From: Pempheris klunzingeri
Taxonomy: Eukaryota; Chordata; Actinopteri; Acropomatiformes; Pempheridae
NCBI RefSeq assembly: GCF_042242105.1
Contig: NC_092029.1
Coordinates: forward strand, 22,599,385 to 22,663,384
Direction: 5' to 3'
Length of the DNA: 64,000 nt
Part shown: positions 30,751-54,798 of the stretch, piece by piece
Layout: the number at the start of each line of letters is the position of its first letter
Numbering within the stretch: position 1 is the stretch's first letter
Made by a program: the position numbers and the translations under genes
Notes under the pieces: model-generated
Databases searched by the model: none
Told to the model about the DNA's origin: nothing
Seen by the model: only the letters and a program-made list of their open reading frames with translations

Positions 30751-30781
<31 letters not shown>

Positions 30782-30787
30782 CGGACG

Positions 30788-30818
<31 letters not shown>

Positions 30819-30826
30819 GCGGACGG

Positions 30827-30865
<39 letters not shown>

Positions 30866-30895
30866 CGGATGGACGGACAGACAGACAGACAGACA
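30751..30895. repeat. (GACA)n tetranucleotide array
   Basis: About 145 bases of GACA repeats interrupted by GGAC units. The purine-rich strand is plus. Confidence 0.93.
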
Positions 30896-30945
30896 GAAGT
30901 CCATGTCTTCATAGAGCTGCTGTTCTGGCTGCTTGACACAGAAGC

Positions 30946-30951
30946 TTTATT
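30946..30951 (-). terminator. SLC35F1: SLC35F1 candidate poly(A) signal
   Basis: TTTATT on plus (AATAAA on the coding strand) lies about 1.86 kb after the SLC35F1 stop. It would give a long 3' UTR that includes a degenerate minisatellite of about 60 bp (31435-31722, CAGTCCCTTCTCAGACC-type units). No nearer canonical signal stood out. Confidence 0.3.
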
Positions 30952-31434
30952 TAACTTTGGTAACATCACTGTAAGCACATTGTTGATAGCAGCTCCAGGG
31001 CACAACATCATACAGGATACAAAGGCCAGAGAAGAAAGGAGAGTAATCAAAGTCCTTTGGAAATAACATGGACAGGAAGTGAACAAAGAACCAGAGCAGA
31101 GCAGCTGCACAGCTTTACCTTCAGTCCACTCAGTGCTCCCCCTGGGATGGAAACATGTTGCTCGTTACATCACACTTCATCAGCACTTTAATTGGAACTA
31201 CAGTATTAGAACAGACAACACATGAAGCCAAACACAGTTGCGAGGCCTGGAGCACACACCCCACCACACACAGCCCCATCCTCTGGTTCCTGTCCCTGAC
31301 CTGGTGTGCACACTGAGCAGGAAGAAGCACACCAGGTTGGTCAGGCAGGTCAGGCAGAACACCCACTGTTTCACACCAGCCTTTTGGGGGACAGCTGTCC
31401 ACAGGGTGACCACTAAACCCCCCCCCCCCCTGTG

Positions 31435-31722
31435 GTCTAAGGCCCAGTCCCACCCTAGCCCCATCCCAGTCCCTTGTCCCTTCTCAGGCCTAGTCCCATC
31501 TTAGTCCCCACCCAGTTCCTGTCCCATCCTAGTCCCAGTCCCTTCTCAGACCCAGTTCCAGTCCCAGTCCCATCCCAAACCTAGTCCAATGCCAGTCCCT
31601 TCTCAGACTCAGTTCCACCCTAGTTCCAGTCCATTCTAAGACCCAGTCCCATCCTAGTCCCATCCCAGTCCCTTCTCAGACCCAGTTCCATCCTAGTCCC
31701 AGTCCCGTCCCAGTCCCAGTCA
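31435..31722. repeat. degenerate C-rich minisatellite of about 60 bp
   Basis: Four or five loosely spaced copies of a block with CCCAGTCCCTTCTCAGACC and CATCCTAGTCC, with spacing varying from 57 to 75 bases. It lies downstream of the SLC35F1 stop, possibly in its 3' UTR. Confidence 0.75.
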
Positions 31723-32810
31723 GTCTGGACACGCCCTGTGACTGGGCGTCCATGCAGGCAGCTACATGTGCTCCTACTGTCACTCACTGACATTACCCTC
31801 CTGAACCCAAAACAGCTCCTGCCACCTCACAACTCCATCAAGCACACTGTCAAGCTGGACGATGGGAAGTGTAGGATCCCCTGTTGGTAAGTCTGACCCA
31901 TACTGGGGGTTATAAGCTGTATGTCTAGCCTGTGTTGACCAGTGTTGTTATGGTGCCAGCATCTCCTCAGGGAGGTGTTACAGTAAACCAGATCTAAGTC
32001 TGTGTGACCCCTGACCACCACCAGTACAGATGCCTCATGTGGTGCCTTGGTTCAGCTGAACTCCCAGCTGCAGTGGAGAGACTGTGGAGGGTAAACGCTG
32101 AGTAAAAGTGACCAGACTTCAGCATATGAAGTCTAAATAAGTGTGTACCAGCCTATAAAGATCCACCATGTGAAGAAGACAGGTGTTCAGCGGCTGCTGT
32201 CAGAGGCTCCGATGCCCCGTTCAGTGAAGTTTGTCTCACACACAGCAGGTAAATGAAGTCAGGGAGCTGTGGGGAGATTTTGGGTCCCCCCTGCCCCCCT
32301 TCACTTCCAGGATTATCTGACTGCAGTCTGGCTGGTGGTCACCGAGCCTATCACTGACTTTGACTCAGGAGGAGCAGGAGGAGATTTGACTCAGGTATAA
32401 GAGTTGAATAGAGCCCTAGCAGACACAACAGATATAAAACAACAAGAGATGAAATAAAATGACAATCCCATCTATTTACATGAATGATCTTTATAAGTCA
32501 CTACTGTCTGCTCACAGTCTGTGATCATAGTGAACCTCAACAGCTCATCTTCACCTGGTTTAACTCCATTCTCCTCATACTTGGTACATGAATTTGTCTG
32601 AACTGGGTCACTGTGTGGATGGAGACTCCGTCCCTCGACTCAGGCCAGAAATGAAGACCTAGACCTACCTGGGCGGACACCCAGCTGCCCTGCTCAGCAG
32701 ACTGGGTGCAGCCAGCACTATTCTCTGTATCCAGCTGTGGCCACAGCCTAGAGGCTGCAGCTGACTGCAGACCCACCAGGCTGGCAGACTGGACCCCCTC
32801 CCACAGTGTC

Positions 32811-44039
<11,229 letters not shown>

Positions 44040-44230
44040 CCTTCCACCGACCGAGCGGAGATCAGCGCATTCTGCTGCGAGGAGACCCGGAGGAGGAGGA
44101 AGAGGAGGAGGAGGAGGAGGAGGAGGGGAGCAGGCTTTCCGCTCAGCGGACCCTCCGCTGTCTGTGGTCCAGGTCGTTGCAGTGGAACAGACGTGGTGCT
44201 GGGACGCCCTTAACCCTGATCACACACCAC
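44040..44230 (-). promoter_or_regulatory. SLC35F1 5' UTR and promoter with (GGA)n
   Basis: CpG-rich and immediately upstream of the SLC35F1 ATG. A (GGA)n purine tract at 44086-44129 reads (TCC)n in the transcript sense. The limits of the promoter cannot be fixed from sequence. Confidence 0.5.
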
Positions 44231-44234
44231 GGGA

Positions 44235-46410
44235 TTCAGATCCTGGTACTGTAACACGCAGAGGCGGGTTTTACCACACGGTGGCGCCCCCGCACCCAGA
44301 CACCCCCTGAGATGGAGACGTGTGAACATGTCTCACCATCCCTGTCCTGGCCCCTGTAGGTCCACAACAACCATGGAGCCATGGGAGTAAAACCTGGAGC
44401 CAGTCTGAACTTCGGCTGGGGTCCAGCACACCCTCAGTCTCAATCAGTCTACACTGAGCAAACCGAGGCGTCATGTTCACTGCAGGTCCACCCCCCATCT
44501 GACAGCACTGACACTGAGGTGTCCCCAAGACCAGCACCTACACCCCAGCCCCCGGCGCCATCAGGGGGCCTCGCTTTAGAGTGAGGGTGGAATAAGAGCT
44601 AATGACAGGCCCAACCCTGCTCCTATTACCCAGTGCACGGTCACCTGACCTGGTCCTGGGACTCAGGACTTGGTCCAGGTCTTCTCCTGCTCCTACTGTT
44701 CCTGTCTGTCCAGACTCTGTGAACACACCCGGGGTCAGTCTGGGTCTGTGAGGGACCTGCTGACGTCATGGTAACATGTCAGGATCTCCCTCCTGCCACC
44801 AGGGCTCATCCCCTGGCCGCTCCTGGACCACACAGTAGGTGATGGCATCATCATCATCATACCTTCATCTGCCCCTGCTGCTCTTTACCAGCCCTTTTCT
44901 CATATTTCTCTCACAGAGTTACTGTATGATGTCTGTATGTAGGAACATGTGAGGAGAGACAACACTGAGCCACCAATCAGTTCCACCTGCACTCACCTGA
45001 AGAAAAACCACCTGTCAGTCACCACATGCCACCAGTTGTTAACCAGCTGTGCACGCTGGAGCTCCAACATGTTTTCTGACAACTGGAAACAAAACCTGTC
45101 TATGTAAAGGTGCAGTGGTCTGAAGTGACGGTGCAGAGTGTTTGGACTTGGAGGTGACGAGATGAGGGTGATTATGTAGTAAGAGACAGCAGAGACTGAA
45201 GGCAGTTCTGCAGCAGCCGTCTGCCCACAGACTGAGAGACACGAAGGACGAGTTTGTGGCTATGAACTGATCACTGCCTGTCTCTGGTGTGATGGCTCCT
45301 TGCATGGAAGAGGAAATGTTCATCCGTGACCCTAAATGTGGCCATTTTCTGAATGTGGTCTGGTTCATGTAAACAGCAGATGTTCTGGATCAGGCCTCAT
45401 TATTCTGATGGACAACTGTGAGATCTGCTGATATTTTTCAGGTTTCAGCAGTGTTCTTTGGACCAATGTGCAGCTCAGTCAGAGTTTTTCTCTCCTGTTG
45501 ACAGTGAGCTTTAAGTGCTGGAAACCAACCAACCAGTCGAGAGTCTGCAGGGCTGCAGGTAGAGACACTGCTCAGACGGACGAATACAGTGACTGTTGAA
45601 ACACTCAGAGAGACCTGGATATCAGCAGGTTTTTGATATGTACAAATGTTGCAGCGCTGACCTTTCCGAGGTGGTTGGAGGCAGGAATGGTAAATGGTCT
45701 GTGCTGTGTAGCACCCTTTAGTCTTCTCAACCACTCAAAGCACTTTTACACTACATTCACATTCACCCATTCACACATCTCTGATGCACTGATGGGAGGT
45801 ACCAACCTGCCATCAAGAAGAAAATAATCATTCACACACACATTGAAGCTGCCTCAGGAACAATTTGGGGTTCAGTGTCCTGCTGAGCACAAATAAATTC
45901 TGTTTTTCCAGTTTCACAGCAGGAAAAGCATGATACAGGTCTTATTTTCAAATCATCATTTCTGTCAGTCATAACAGAACGGTGCAGTCTGTCCGAGGCA
46001 GACGAGGGAGGACACGTGAGCAGCAGAAGAGGCTCAAAGAGGAAGAGGACCTGTTGGCTAATCCGTATGACCAGCTGACTGCTCCGCCTGTCTCCATGTC
46101 CCCAGGTCTGTTAGTGACTTGGACAGAATTACTATTACTGATGTAGTCGTCAAATCTACAAAAAGAAGATTGTTCAAAGAGCAGATAGAAAATACCCCAA
46201 ACTCAAGGTCCATTTACTAGTTTTGTGTCATCAGACATCACGTCATGAGATAGTAGACTAGTAATGACGAGACCTAAACATGGACCCCCGGTTACATGAT
46301 AAATAGTAACTTAACTAGTTACTGGGAGATTTCAGCTTCTTTTGTCGTGGAGTCATTCTGTAAAATGGCAGAAGATGGACGTTTCTACAGAGCAGTCGAC
46401 AGACAGTGCA
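44235..46410. other. SLC35F1-NUS1 intergenic region
   Basis: Contains a headless SINE copy (45686-45898). Otherwise no conserved open frame, RNA gene or complete transposon is seen. Confidence 0.5.
45686..45898 (-). mobile_element. SINE fragment lacking the tRNA head
   Basis: It matches the body and tail of the SINE at 23921-24195 (TAAATGGTCTGTGC end, CTCAACCACTCAAAGCAC, CTCAGGAACAATTTGGGGTT) but stops before the tRNA-like part. Confidence 0.65.
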
Positions 46411-46414
46411 TTTC

Positions 46415-46420
46415 TTTATT
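46415..46420 (-). terminator. NUS1: NUS1 poly(A) signal
   Basis: TTTATT on plus (AATAAA on the coding strand), about 650 bases after the NUS1 stop. The sequence between (46421-47073) is then the 3' UTR; frames in it are not conserved. Confidence 0.55.
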
Positions 46421-47073
46421 TCGGAGCTCGCTCAGTTGAACAGGAGCCTTGAACAAACCTCTGTATGTGTCTGAGGCAACACTACACATGAACACATGAC
46501 TGCAAGCTGGAGGCCACAGGGACAAACACAGAGCCACATCAACTTCTTATATTTACACATTATCAACCGCTCTGTCCCCAGGCTCAACTTCCGCTGCTGG
46601 CCACTGAGCTTCTCCCTGAAACGCAGCTGTTTTTCCCAGGATGCCTCAGGAGGGACAGGCACAAAGCCTTGTTTCTTCTGTTATCTGCTGAGTGAAGGCA
46701 AGTCATTTTGTTCAGCAGTAAACAGCAGCTGGAGGCAGAATGACCAGCAGAGAGCCAGAGGGCTGCGGAGGACAGGACGGTGTCTGTGGAGTCTGCGCTA
46801 ACAGTCCTCTCATGTCAGGCTGTTTTCTCTCCGCTTGGAGAGCTTCTTCCAGACATCCTGGAATGTGAGTTTATTATAAGACAAGAGCTGGTGGCAGGAA
46901 GTGAGCTGGCTGGCTGTGTCTCCGGGTTTCCTCGTCTTTGAGCCATCTTAGTCTGTTGGAGATCCAGGAGATGGACAGAGTTAGGGAAAGGAGTAGTGGG
47001 GGACACATACTGTCCTCCTGTCCTGACTGTGTGACCCCCACACTTCCTCCCGTGTGAAGAACCTGACATCACG

Positions 47074-50000
47074 TCACTGGCCGAGCCGCTGATGACAGGC
47101 CCCGTACTGCTGTAGGGCGCCTAACAGGTCCTCATAGGACACATTTCTGTGGGAGGGCAGGGAACTGCGGACAGAGCAGGACACACAGACTTCAAACACA
47201 GGAAATATCAAACTGTACACAACTGAGCACATCCACAGGGGAACACAGGCTCAACAGTGCCCCCTACTGGTTCTTCTTGGGACATTCAAAATGGCAGTCT
47301 CATAATGTGACCTGCCTCTTTTCAGTATCAGGATGAATGTGTGGTCCTCAGTGATGGACTCTGATGTAAACAGAGATACACCAGCAGCTTACGTGAACTC
47401 AGTGAGTCTGATGTGCCAGGGGAGGAAGCCCAGAGTGCTGTCCACAGGACCAAACTTCACCACCAGCTCAGGGTCGGGAATGTTCTTCGACTCTGAAACA
47501 GGCACAAACATCGGCAGCATGTCACTTATTCACAGGAACCCCCATCAACACAACGGCTTCAAACACGTCAAACTGCTGGGTCAATACACGTGACAATGGT
47601 GTGGTGAGAGAGGGTAGAGAGAGGGGGGTGAGGGGGTGGAGAGAGGGGAGAGAGGAGGGTGGGGGGTGGGGTGGAGAGAGGATGGAAAGAGAGGGTGGGG
47701 GGGTGGAGAGAGGAGCCATGTAAATGGTCTTATTTCCCTACTAAATAAGTCTTTCTTCTCCTTTCTCACTGGTTCCCCAGTCAGTGATAACTACAGATTC
47801 TCCACCCTGGTCAGTGGTAACTCCAGTGACGTCACATATGTCGTCAGATGAGCAGAAAGTCTTCAGGCAGATTGCTGACTGAGTTCAGGTCGTCTTCAGG
47901 TGTTACTGATAAACTGTGCTGCTTGTATTCAGCAGTGTAATTCTGTCCATCAGTCTTGTGCAGACACATTTTGATAAGGAGATTTTGGAAATAATGTGTT
48001 ATGCTGCCTCGTCTTCCTCACCTCTACGCAGCATAACACCACTAGTGAATAAACCAGAGTGATGCAGTGAGAAGAGTTGGGCTACACATTTTGATCTTAA
48101 TGGACTGTAATGGTGATACTGTTTCTGAGTGAAACCTGCCTGAATCCTTTTTATCTGTCTAGTTCTAATTCCTGCCGACTGAATGAAAGCACATAAATGA
48201 CGGTGTCAGAAAAACAGAATACCACAACATCTGCCCTCCTGTAGTCTGACATGAAAGACGGACTTAGATCAATCCAGCTGTGAACAAGCTGGACACACGT
48301 TCATTGCTCTGAGCTGTTTGCAGCTGCTTGCTCTCTGAGGGTTCATTAAGAAGGCAGTGATGCTGCACTGCAGCAGGTCGTAGGCTTTCCACTGAGGTCT
48401 TATCAAGACTTTCACAAGGTGATGACAGTGGACATTTCACTTCTTCTGTGTGTAATTTGTCAAAGCAAGACCTACATAATGCTGCATGTTTCCATATTAC
48501 TGGAAGAATATACTGGAAATACAGTGCTGAAGCATGTGATGGATCACAATACAGGCTGCACTTCCAACACATAAAACGTTGGTTGTGAGAGATACGTGCC
48601 CACCAGACCAATGAGAAAAGGGTCATGTTGATAATAATGAAGTAACTTTTACAGACACACGGCCATGTAGCGGTACCTCTGAGCAGGACGTCCAGCATGG
48701 ACACGCTGATGTCTTTGGAGCTCCTTTCTTTGTTCTCCACGGACCGACAGAGCTGCTGCGCTGCTTGAACAATGCTCTGCTTGCCATCTTCCGGAGACAA
48801 CACCTTCACTGTAGGCCTGCAGGACACCACTGAGACACACACACATTCAGAGTTCGCAGTGATAAAAATCTGTGGTGAGACCGATGCCACTGGCTGTTCA
48901 TCACTTGGACTATCCACTCCGCAGTTAGGCTGAGATTCTACAACAATAATGTGAAGTATACATACTGTGGAGGCACATCATGAGATGGGAGAAAGACATG
49001 AAAATTGAGAATGATTCCAGGAATGAAGAGAACAAAGCAGTAAGGAGAAAAAAAGAAGTGAATAAACAGCTGTATCAAACAGAAGATGGAGGAGAAAGAG
49101 CTCAACATGGTTTGGTTCTTCCAAAAATGACCACAGACCAAACTTTGGTTCCTCTCCAGGGTTCTTGCACCAGAGGACGTTATGAACACCAGTAACAACA
49201 ACAGGGATTCATGTGTGACAAATGGAGGTTGAAAACAGAAATGTTTAACATGGCCTCTGAAACTGTGAAGGCAGCTGCACTTAGTAAGCAGGCTACTAGT
49301 AAATTAGGTTGGACTGAACTGGGGAGCAAGATGTTAGCTCCATTCAGACCCATTTGCATGTGATGTGTCAGAAAAGAAAAGGATAAATACTGAATGTTGA
49401 CCCCTCCAAGCTCGTATTGGTTGGCTGGTCATCAGCTGATTATAAAACCAAAATAATGGACTCCAGAGTTCACTACAGTCTTCACCAGGACACCCAGGTC
49501 AAAGGAGGAGATTTTACTTAAAAGAGGTGTACTATCCTTTGTCTTTTACCACAAATGATATCTGGAGATACATGCAGCTCACAAATGCTGTTTCAACTTA
49601 ATCTTTTCATTTTCAATCTGCACATGAAAACATCTCGTTGCTCCCTGTTCATCTGCAGTAGCTTAACAACATCATTATGTGAGACAATGTGATTAAAAAG
49701 AAGCAAGAAGAATGAAATGATGTGTTATATGTGTATATAACATGTGTTTGCCTTTGGATGGATCATAACAGGATGCATAAATTGCAGTGTGGATTAATGA
49801 ACTGTAATCCAGGTACATTACCAGGTACATTACTCTGTCTATAAGAAGAGCTGTGCCACATGATGACACACATAGTGTGATGGCAGGAAAATCGTTTCAT
49901 ATTATGCTCAGATGTTTATTTTGTTGTGCTGCAAATTACACTCTTTATGGCAATATTTTTGTCATTTGGACGACGCTTTGTGTTCTTCACACGGACACAG

Positions 50001-53000
50001 GCGGGAAATGTGCATGAAGGCAGCACAAACAAACATGGAGGAGAGTGAACGTAATGCAGAACGGAGTAATTCTGTACAGGAGGAGGACTCCGACTGGCTG
50101 AGACAGAACCATTAGCTGGACGTGAGACGACCCACACAGGGACACGTATCGGTACCTGGAACATGTCTGTGCGTCCAACCCACGAGTTCCATATAGAGGA
50201 ATCACTGGAGCTGCTCAGACACTACAAGCAGCTACATGTTGCCTCAGCCAGCAGTGAGCAAACCGGCTGCACCTGCTCCACAGCCTCCTCACAACAACAC
50301 ATCAGCATGATGGAAACCACATTCCATTTGATGGCTTCAAACAGTGTGTGTGACTTAGACTCTTCTGCTAAATAAGTTCCAATCCAGTTGTGTGTGTTCA
50401 TAGGTCACCTGTGACCGACAGTCTCAGCTGTGTCCCCAGCTCTATGTGATTTACTGCTCACTACTGTCCAACCATACCTGCAGGAAAACGTCCTCCCAAC
50501 AGACCCAATGTGCAAATGGAACATAACTAATTGTGTCTCATTTTTATTTTCTACAGTACAGACAACAGTTTTATTCACTCTTAATGGGACTCACTGATGG
50601 TGCAGAAAGATGAGACTTTCCATAAAACCACATTGACGAATGAAAAACTGTGAAATAATCCAGATAGATCCTGTTTTAGGGACCTTGAGGCACTAAATCA
50701 GTGTAAGATAGAAACCTGTGGATGTGGTTATCTGTGAACGAGCTGGAAGTGTCACTTTGTCTTTTGTGTCCAGGAAGAATAGCATGTAAACCTAATCCAA
50801 CACCACAAAGAGGAATGCCTGACTCCAGCCTAGCTTTGGGCAAACTGACACTGTGCCTGTAGTTTGAGGAAACAACCATAATGTTTTCCATTATGATCTA
50901 CAGCAGGGGTGTCATACTCAATCAAAGAAGGGGTGCTGTCTTATATTTATATTCTTTAATCACGGCCACATCAGCTCCACTAACAAGACACACAGGTTTA
51001 CTTCCGATATCGACAAACAGGTAAAACTCTGATTCCCACCTGCTTTGAAAGTCTCTCTTTTCAAAGTCCACTTTTCGTTTAGCCATTTATTTTGGGGGCT
51101 AGCTTAAGTGTCAATATAAAAGTGACCGATGCATTTATCTGCTGATCGGTGTGTCATTATACCTGCGGGAGGAGGGGCTGCTGCACGGGTCTTGACTAGC
51201 GCGGCAGCTGTTCAGTGCATTGTGGGATTTGTAGTATGAGAGGTGGGAGTGCTGTTTACCGACGGGCCATTCTTAATAGTGATATGAAATTATCTCGCGG
51301 GCCGTATATAATTGTATAGCGGGCCACATCCAGCCCGCGGGCCTTGAGTTTGACATGTCTGATCTACAGCCTTTCCCTTCCACTAAAATATAGTAATTTC
51401 TTAGAGGACAAAGATTTGAGGAGATGGTGTCAAGCAGACGGTAACGTCATCATGTTAGCCACTTTATTCAAGCTTGCTCTTTGCTCTGTAAATGTTTTGG
51501 CACTTTGACATGTCTGTGGTGTTTGACAATGACCCAGTGCAACGGGAGATAAGTTTCAGCTCTTCAGAGAGTACATGTTATGCCCAGACAGCCTGTGAAA
51601 CTGCCAGCAGCCACCCTGACAGAGTACCACATTGTTACGCATGGTGTTTCAGCTCACAGTGGCCAAACCAATCATGTGAGACCAGGAAGTGCAGCTTCAC
51701 ATGCCCTGCCTTTCCCCCAAACATTATTCTGATGTTAGCAACACAGCTGAGCTACATGCTGCAGTTTACAGTCTCTTACATGTCAGACGTTGAGCAGCAG
51801 CAGCACCCATGACGGTGTTTGAAAAGAATCGACATGAACCACAGTGGAGTCCCACAGAACGTGTCAAACAGTCACTACTTTACTGCATAGATGAAGCAGC
51901 TGAGGGGTTGTGCCTCCCTCACAGTATGAATACAATGCAGCCACGTTAATGTCATCACCCAGAAACTCCATGTCGGTTCTGACACACATTAAAATGGCAG
52001 CAATTCAAAGTTTACCTCTGAAGAGGACATCTTTTGCTGAATGGACCTGTTAATGTTCCTTCAACATAAACATGTGACCCTGGTGTGTCCAGAGACCATC
52101 AGACTACAGACTGTCCACCCTGTTTCTGCTCCATCTTTCTTTGTGATGGAAATGTCCTCACAGTGACTCTAAAACACCACTGTTGTCCAGTAACAGTCTG
52201 AGCTCCAGACGGATTGATACTGGCCACCTGTGACCGACTTCACACTGAAGCTCAGGTTTGGTGGGAATCTTTACATTTAAATGGTCTTTGACAACTACAG
52301 GGATGGCTGTGGAGGGCACAGAGATGGGGCAGGCTACATGGAACCTAACAGTGCACTTATTCCTTCCCATCATCATTTTCCAGTGCTTCCCATCAGCGCT
52401 GCCACCATGGCAAGCAGAAACAGAAAACAGTTGAAGTGTGGTTCCCGTATGGCTCATGACTCACTTGTGTTTAATGCACTGAATGGATGAATTCAACACA
52501 AGAAAAATAAAAAAGCCCATTGCAGCTTCAGTCTCTTAATTCTTGGTCAGTATGCTTAATCTGAACAACAGCCGAGTGTGAGTCAGGCAATAAATGACTT
52601 ATGTACTAACTTACTTATCCACAGTGTATCAGCATGCTCACACACACTAAAGTACCCAGGCTACTCTGAGAAAACAAGTTACATGGGTGATGGTTTAGCA
52701 CTGCAGAAACCAGGTCACTGGGAATCAGCTGAGGTGCATTAGTGATCCGAGTTCTGTTCTTTGGAGCCACAGCTTACTTACTTTGATTGTAGCAGTGACA
52801 GAGGACTGGTGGAACAGTGTGAGGACAGATAGGTACATCTTTTCATTACAACATGAAAGCGTCTGATTTAATGGTCAAAGTTCCTGGTAAGGCCTAACCC
52901 TAACCCTAACCCTAACCCTGCTTTGTGTTCGTTTCAGGTCCTGTCAGAGTTGCTTTAAGTGGAGGATGAATTGCTCCATGTAGTTACTCTCTCCTTTGAC

Positions 53001-54798
53001 CTGGAGATGCAGTTAGGATCATATGTAATATGCCACTATGAGGAGTGACGCTCACTGTTCTTTGTGTGTGCATTTGTCACAGACCAATCAGAAACCTGCT
53101 TACATGGCAGAGACACCACGCTTCTGTAATCCCGACCCTGATTAGGGGACCCGGGTCTCTACTTTGCATGACATGTGAGAAGTCAGTTTACTGTAGAAAT
53201 CAGAAGGGACCTGATGACTCTGCAGAGGTGCTGACTGAACTGAGAGCAGAGCCAGCAGTGCTGAGTCCTTACCATGGTGCTGCTGTTTGTCACTGCCGTT
53301 GCTCAGGAACTCCACACTGTATTTGGATCCGTCCACACCAAGCAGGTCCTGCTGCTGTCGGACGATCTCCTCCAGCATACGGGAGCTATTCCTCTGAAAA
53401 ACACCTGAGGGAAGACACCGGTCACAATGGTAAACATGATATTCAACCCAGAATCAAATAAAAAAGGATAAATTCTTCTCATTCAGATACTGGAGGACAA
53501 AGGTGCTAAATAAAATGATCAGGGGTCCTGTTCATCCACAACCACAGGGAACATGAGTAACATGTACGGCATCATCTAAGAGCCAAGCATAGCTGTAGCA
53601 CACAGTCAAAGACAGCAGCAGCATCCAGGTCCTGTCTGTAGTACACTGTCAAATAGAAGATCCCCCCCCCCCCGGGGGGCTTTTCATGAACGCTCTTCAC
53701 CCAACAGTAACTACAGCAGTAATATGTGCGACAGGCCAGGCCTCAAAGTCTCATTCAGGCCTTCCTGCATGCTCAGAGGTCTGACGGGATGGTGGGGGCA
53801 CATGATGGGGAACAAACTAATATAACCTCAACAGTCACATGAGTTGGCTGAAATAAACCACGGGGCGGGGGGGCTAGTAGATCATTTTCCAGTGGGAGGA
53901 AGGATCACTTCTTCACCTGTATAAATTATAGTCAGATGAATGACCAGTGATTATGAAAGCCAAACAAAGTGAAACTAATCAAACACACCAGGAGATAAGG
54001 AACCACACATGCAGATTGGACACTCTTATAAACATTACTGCAGAGGCTGTTCATTTGCAGCCATACAAACTCTGGCATAGTCAGACAACATTTACTTTAA
54101 AGACACAGATCCCCCACCCCACCCCACCCCAGCTGCTGCCTGCCATTCATGTCCGCTTTTATTCCAGAAAAAGGCATCTATCATGGCTACATCCACCTAG
54201 ATATTTCTTGTGGGGGGTCTCAGGCCTCTAGGTTCATGACCTGGGTCTACAGAGGTTCCTCAGCTGGGAGTCCGGTTATAGTCAGCCACAGAGGAGAATG
54301 AGACGGCGGCGTGCCTTCACTCACACAGCCGGCAGAGACAGCCAGCACGGAGGCTGTCCCTGCCGGTATCACAGCCAGCTGCTGCCTAACATGTTTACCG
54401 TGGTCATCGTAGACGCTCACATAAGATATACCGACAGCCATGCACCACACCACCAAGTTTGCTATGTCCGTGTAGCTGGGCTCTTCTTCCGCTACCAGCA
54501 GGCCAATGTGGACCGGCAGCTTCTCCAGAGATCTGCCGTCAGACAGCCACCGCGCCCGGCGGCTGGCGCTGCGGTTTCCAGTCACCGGGTGAGCATTAGC
54601 ATCAGGGTTATTATGTAACTTCCTCTGGTGGTCAGGGAAGCCGGCGAGGGCTAAAGGCAGTAGCAGGGCGGCCATCGCCCGCTCCCACAGCCGGCCCTTC
54701 CAGCTCCGGAGCCGGACACGGAGCCAGGAGACGAGCGCTCTGTTGACGTGGACCAGAACCAGCAAGAGCCGCCATAACAAGCCGTAGAGCAGCGCCAT
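47074..54798 (-). CDS. NUS1: NUS1 dehydrodolichyl diphosphate synthase subunit (Nogo-B receptor), complete
   Basis: The non-catalytic partner of DHDDS in the ER cis-prenyltransferase that makes the dolichol backbone for N-glycosylation; also known as Nogo-B receptor. Coding exons, 5' to 3': 54798-54399, 53404-53273, 48829-48677, 47492-47393, 47164-47074; 876 bases, 291 residues (human 293). N-terminal hydrophobic segments ([20 protein letters not shown] and a second near residues 41-55) anchor it. Then come [82 protein letters not shown] and the C-terminal QRLGQ holding the RxG motif needed for complex activity. In exon 3 only the upstream acceptor (before TGGTGTCC) keeps the frame. The ATG at 54798 aligns with the human start; the frame is open upstream but has no other ATG. 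Divergent from RAD51B. Confidence 0.96.
47255..47270 (-). promoter_or_regulatory. CTCF-like motif in NUS1 intron 4
   Basis: The minus strand reads CCAGTAGGGGGCACTG, a near-consensus CTCF core. It is motif evidence only. Confidence 0.4.
47605..47713. repeat. polypurine GA/GGGTGG-rich tract
   Basis: About 110 bases almost free of pyrimidines on plus (GAGAGAGGGG, GGTGGGGGG units), in NUS1 intron 3. The NUS1 RNA is C/U-rich here and the tract sits about 115 bases upstream of the exon 4 acceptor, so it may act partly as an extended pyrimidine stretch. Confidence 0.85.
50904..51361. mobile_element. hAT-type MITE with 8-bp target duplication
   Basis: 458 bases with short inverted ends (CAGGGGTGTCATACTCAA ... 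TTGAGTTTGACATGTCTG) flanked by perfect direct repeats ATCTACAG (50896-50903 and 51362-51369). Ends of the CAGGGGTGTC type and 8-bp duplications are typical of Charlie/Ac-like hAT elements. It has no transposase, so it is non-autonomous. It lies in NUS1 intron 2. Confidence 0.92.
52893..52919. repeat. interstitial telomere-like repeat
   Basis: Four and a half perfect CCTAAC (telomeric CCCTAA) units in NUS1 intron 2. A degenerate CTAACCCTAATCC stretch also occurs near 26640-26662. Confidence 0.85.

Larger units (their letters stand above)
29010..30940. other. SERINC1-SLC35F1 intergenic region with repeats
   Basis: It holds an (ATCC)n tract with a minus-strand SINE-like tail (29558-29640), an interspersed repeat (29928-30215) and a (GACA)n tetranucleotide array (30751-30895). 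No gene is recognised between them. Confidence 0.6.

Noticed and set aside
46432..46801. Frames within 46.4-46.8 kb
   Set aside because: They lie in the predicted NUS1 3' UTR between its stop and poly(A) signal and show no family match.
48649..48846. Alternative acceptor for NUS1 exon 3 at the CTGCAG before GCCTAC
   Set aside because: It gives a phase that does not match exon 2. The upstream acceptor restores [10 protein letters not shown], matching the family.
54301..54618. Plus-strand frame of 106 codons
   Set aside because: It is antisense to NUS1 exon 1, whose minus-strand translation matches the family closely.
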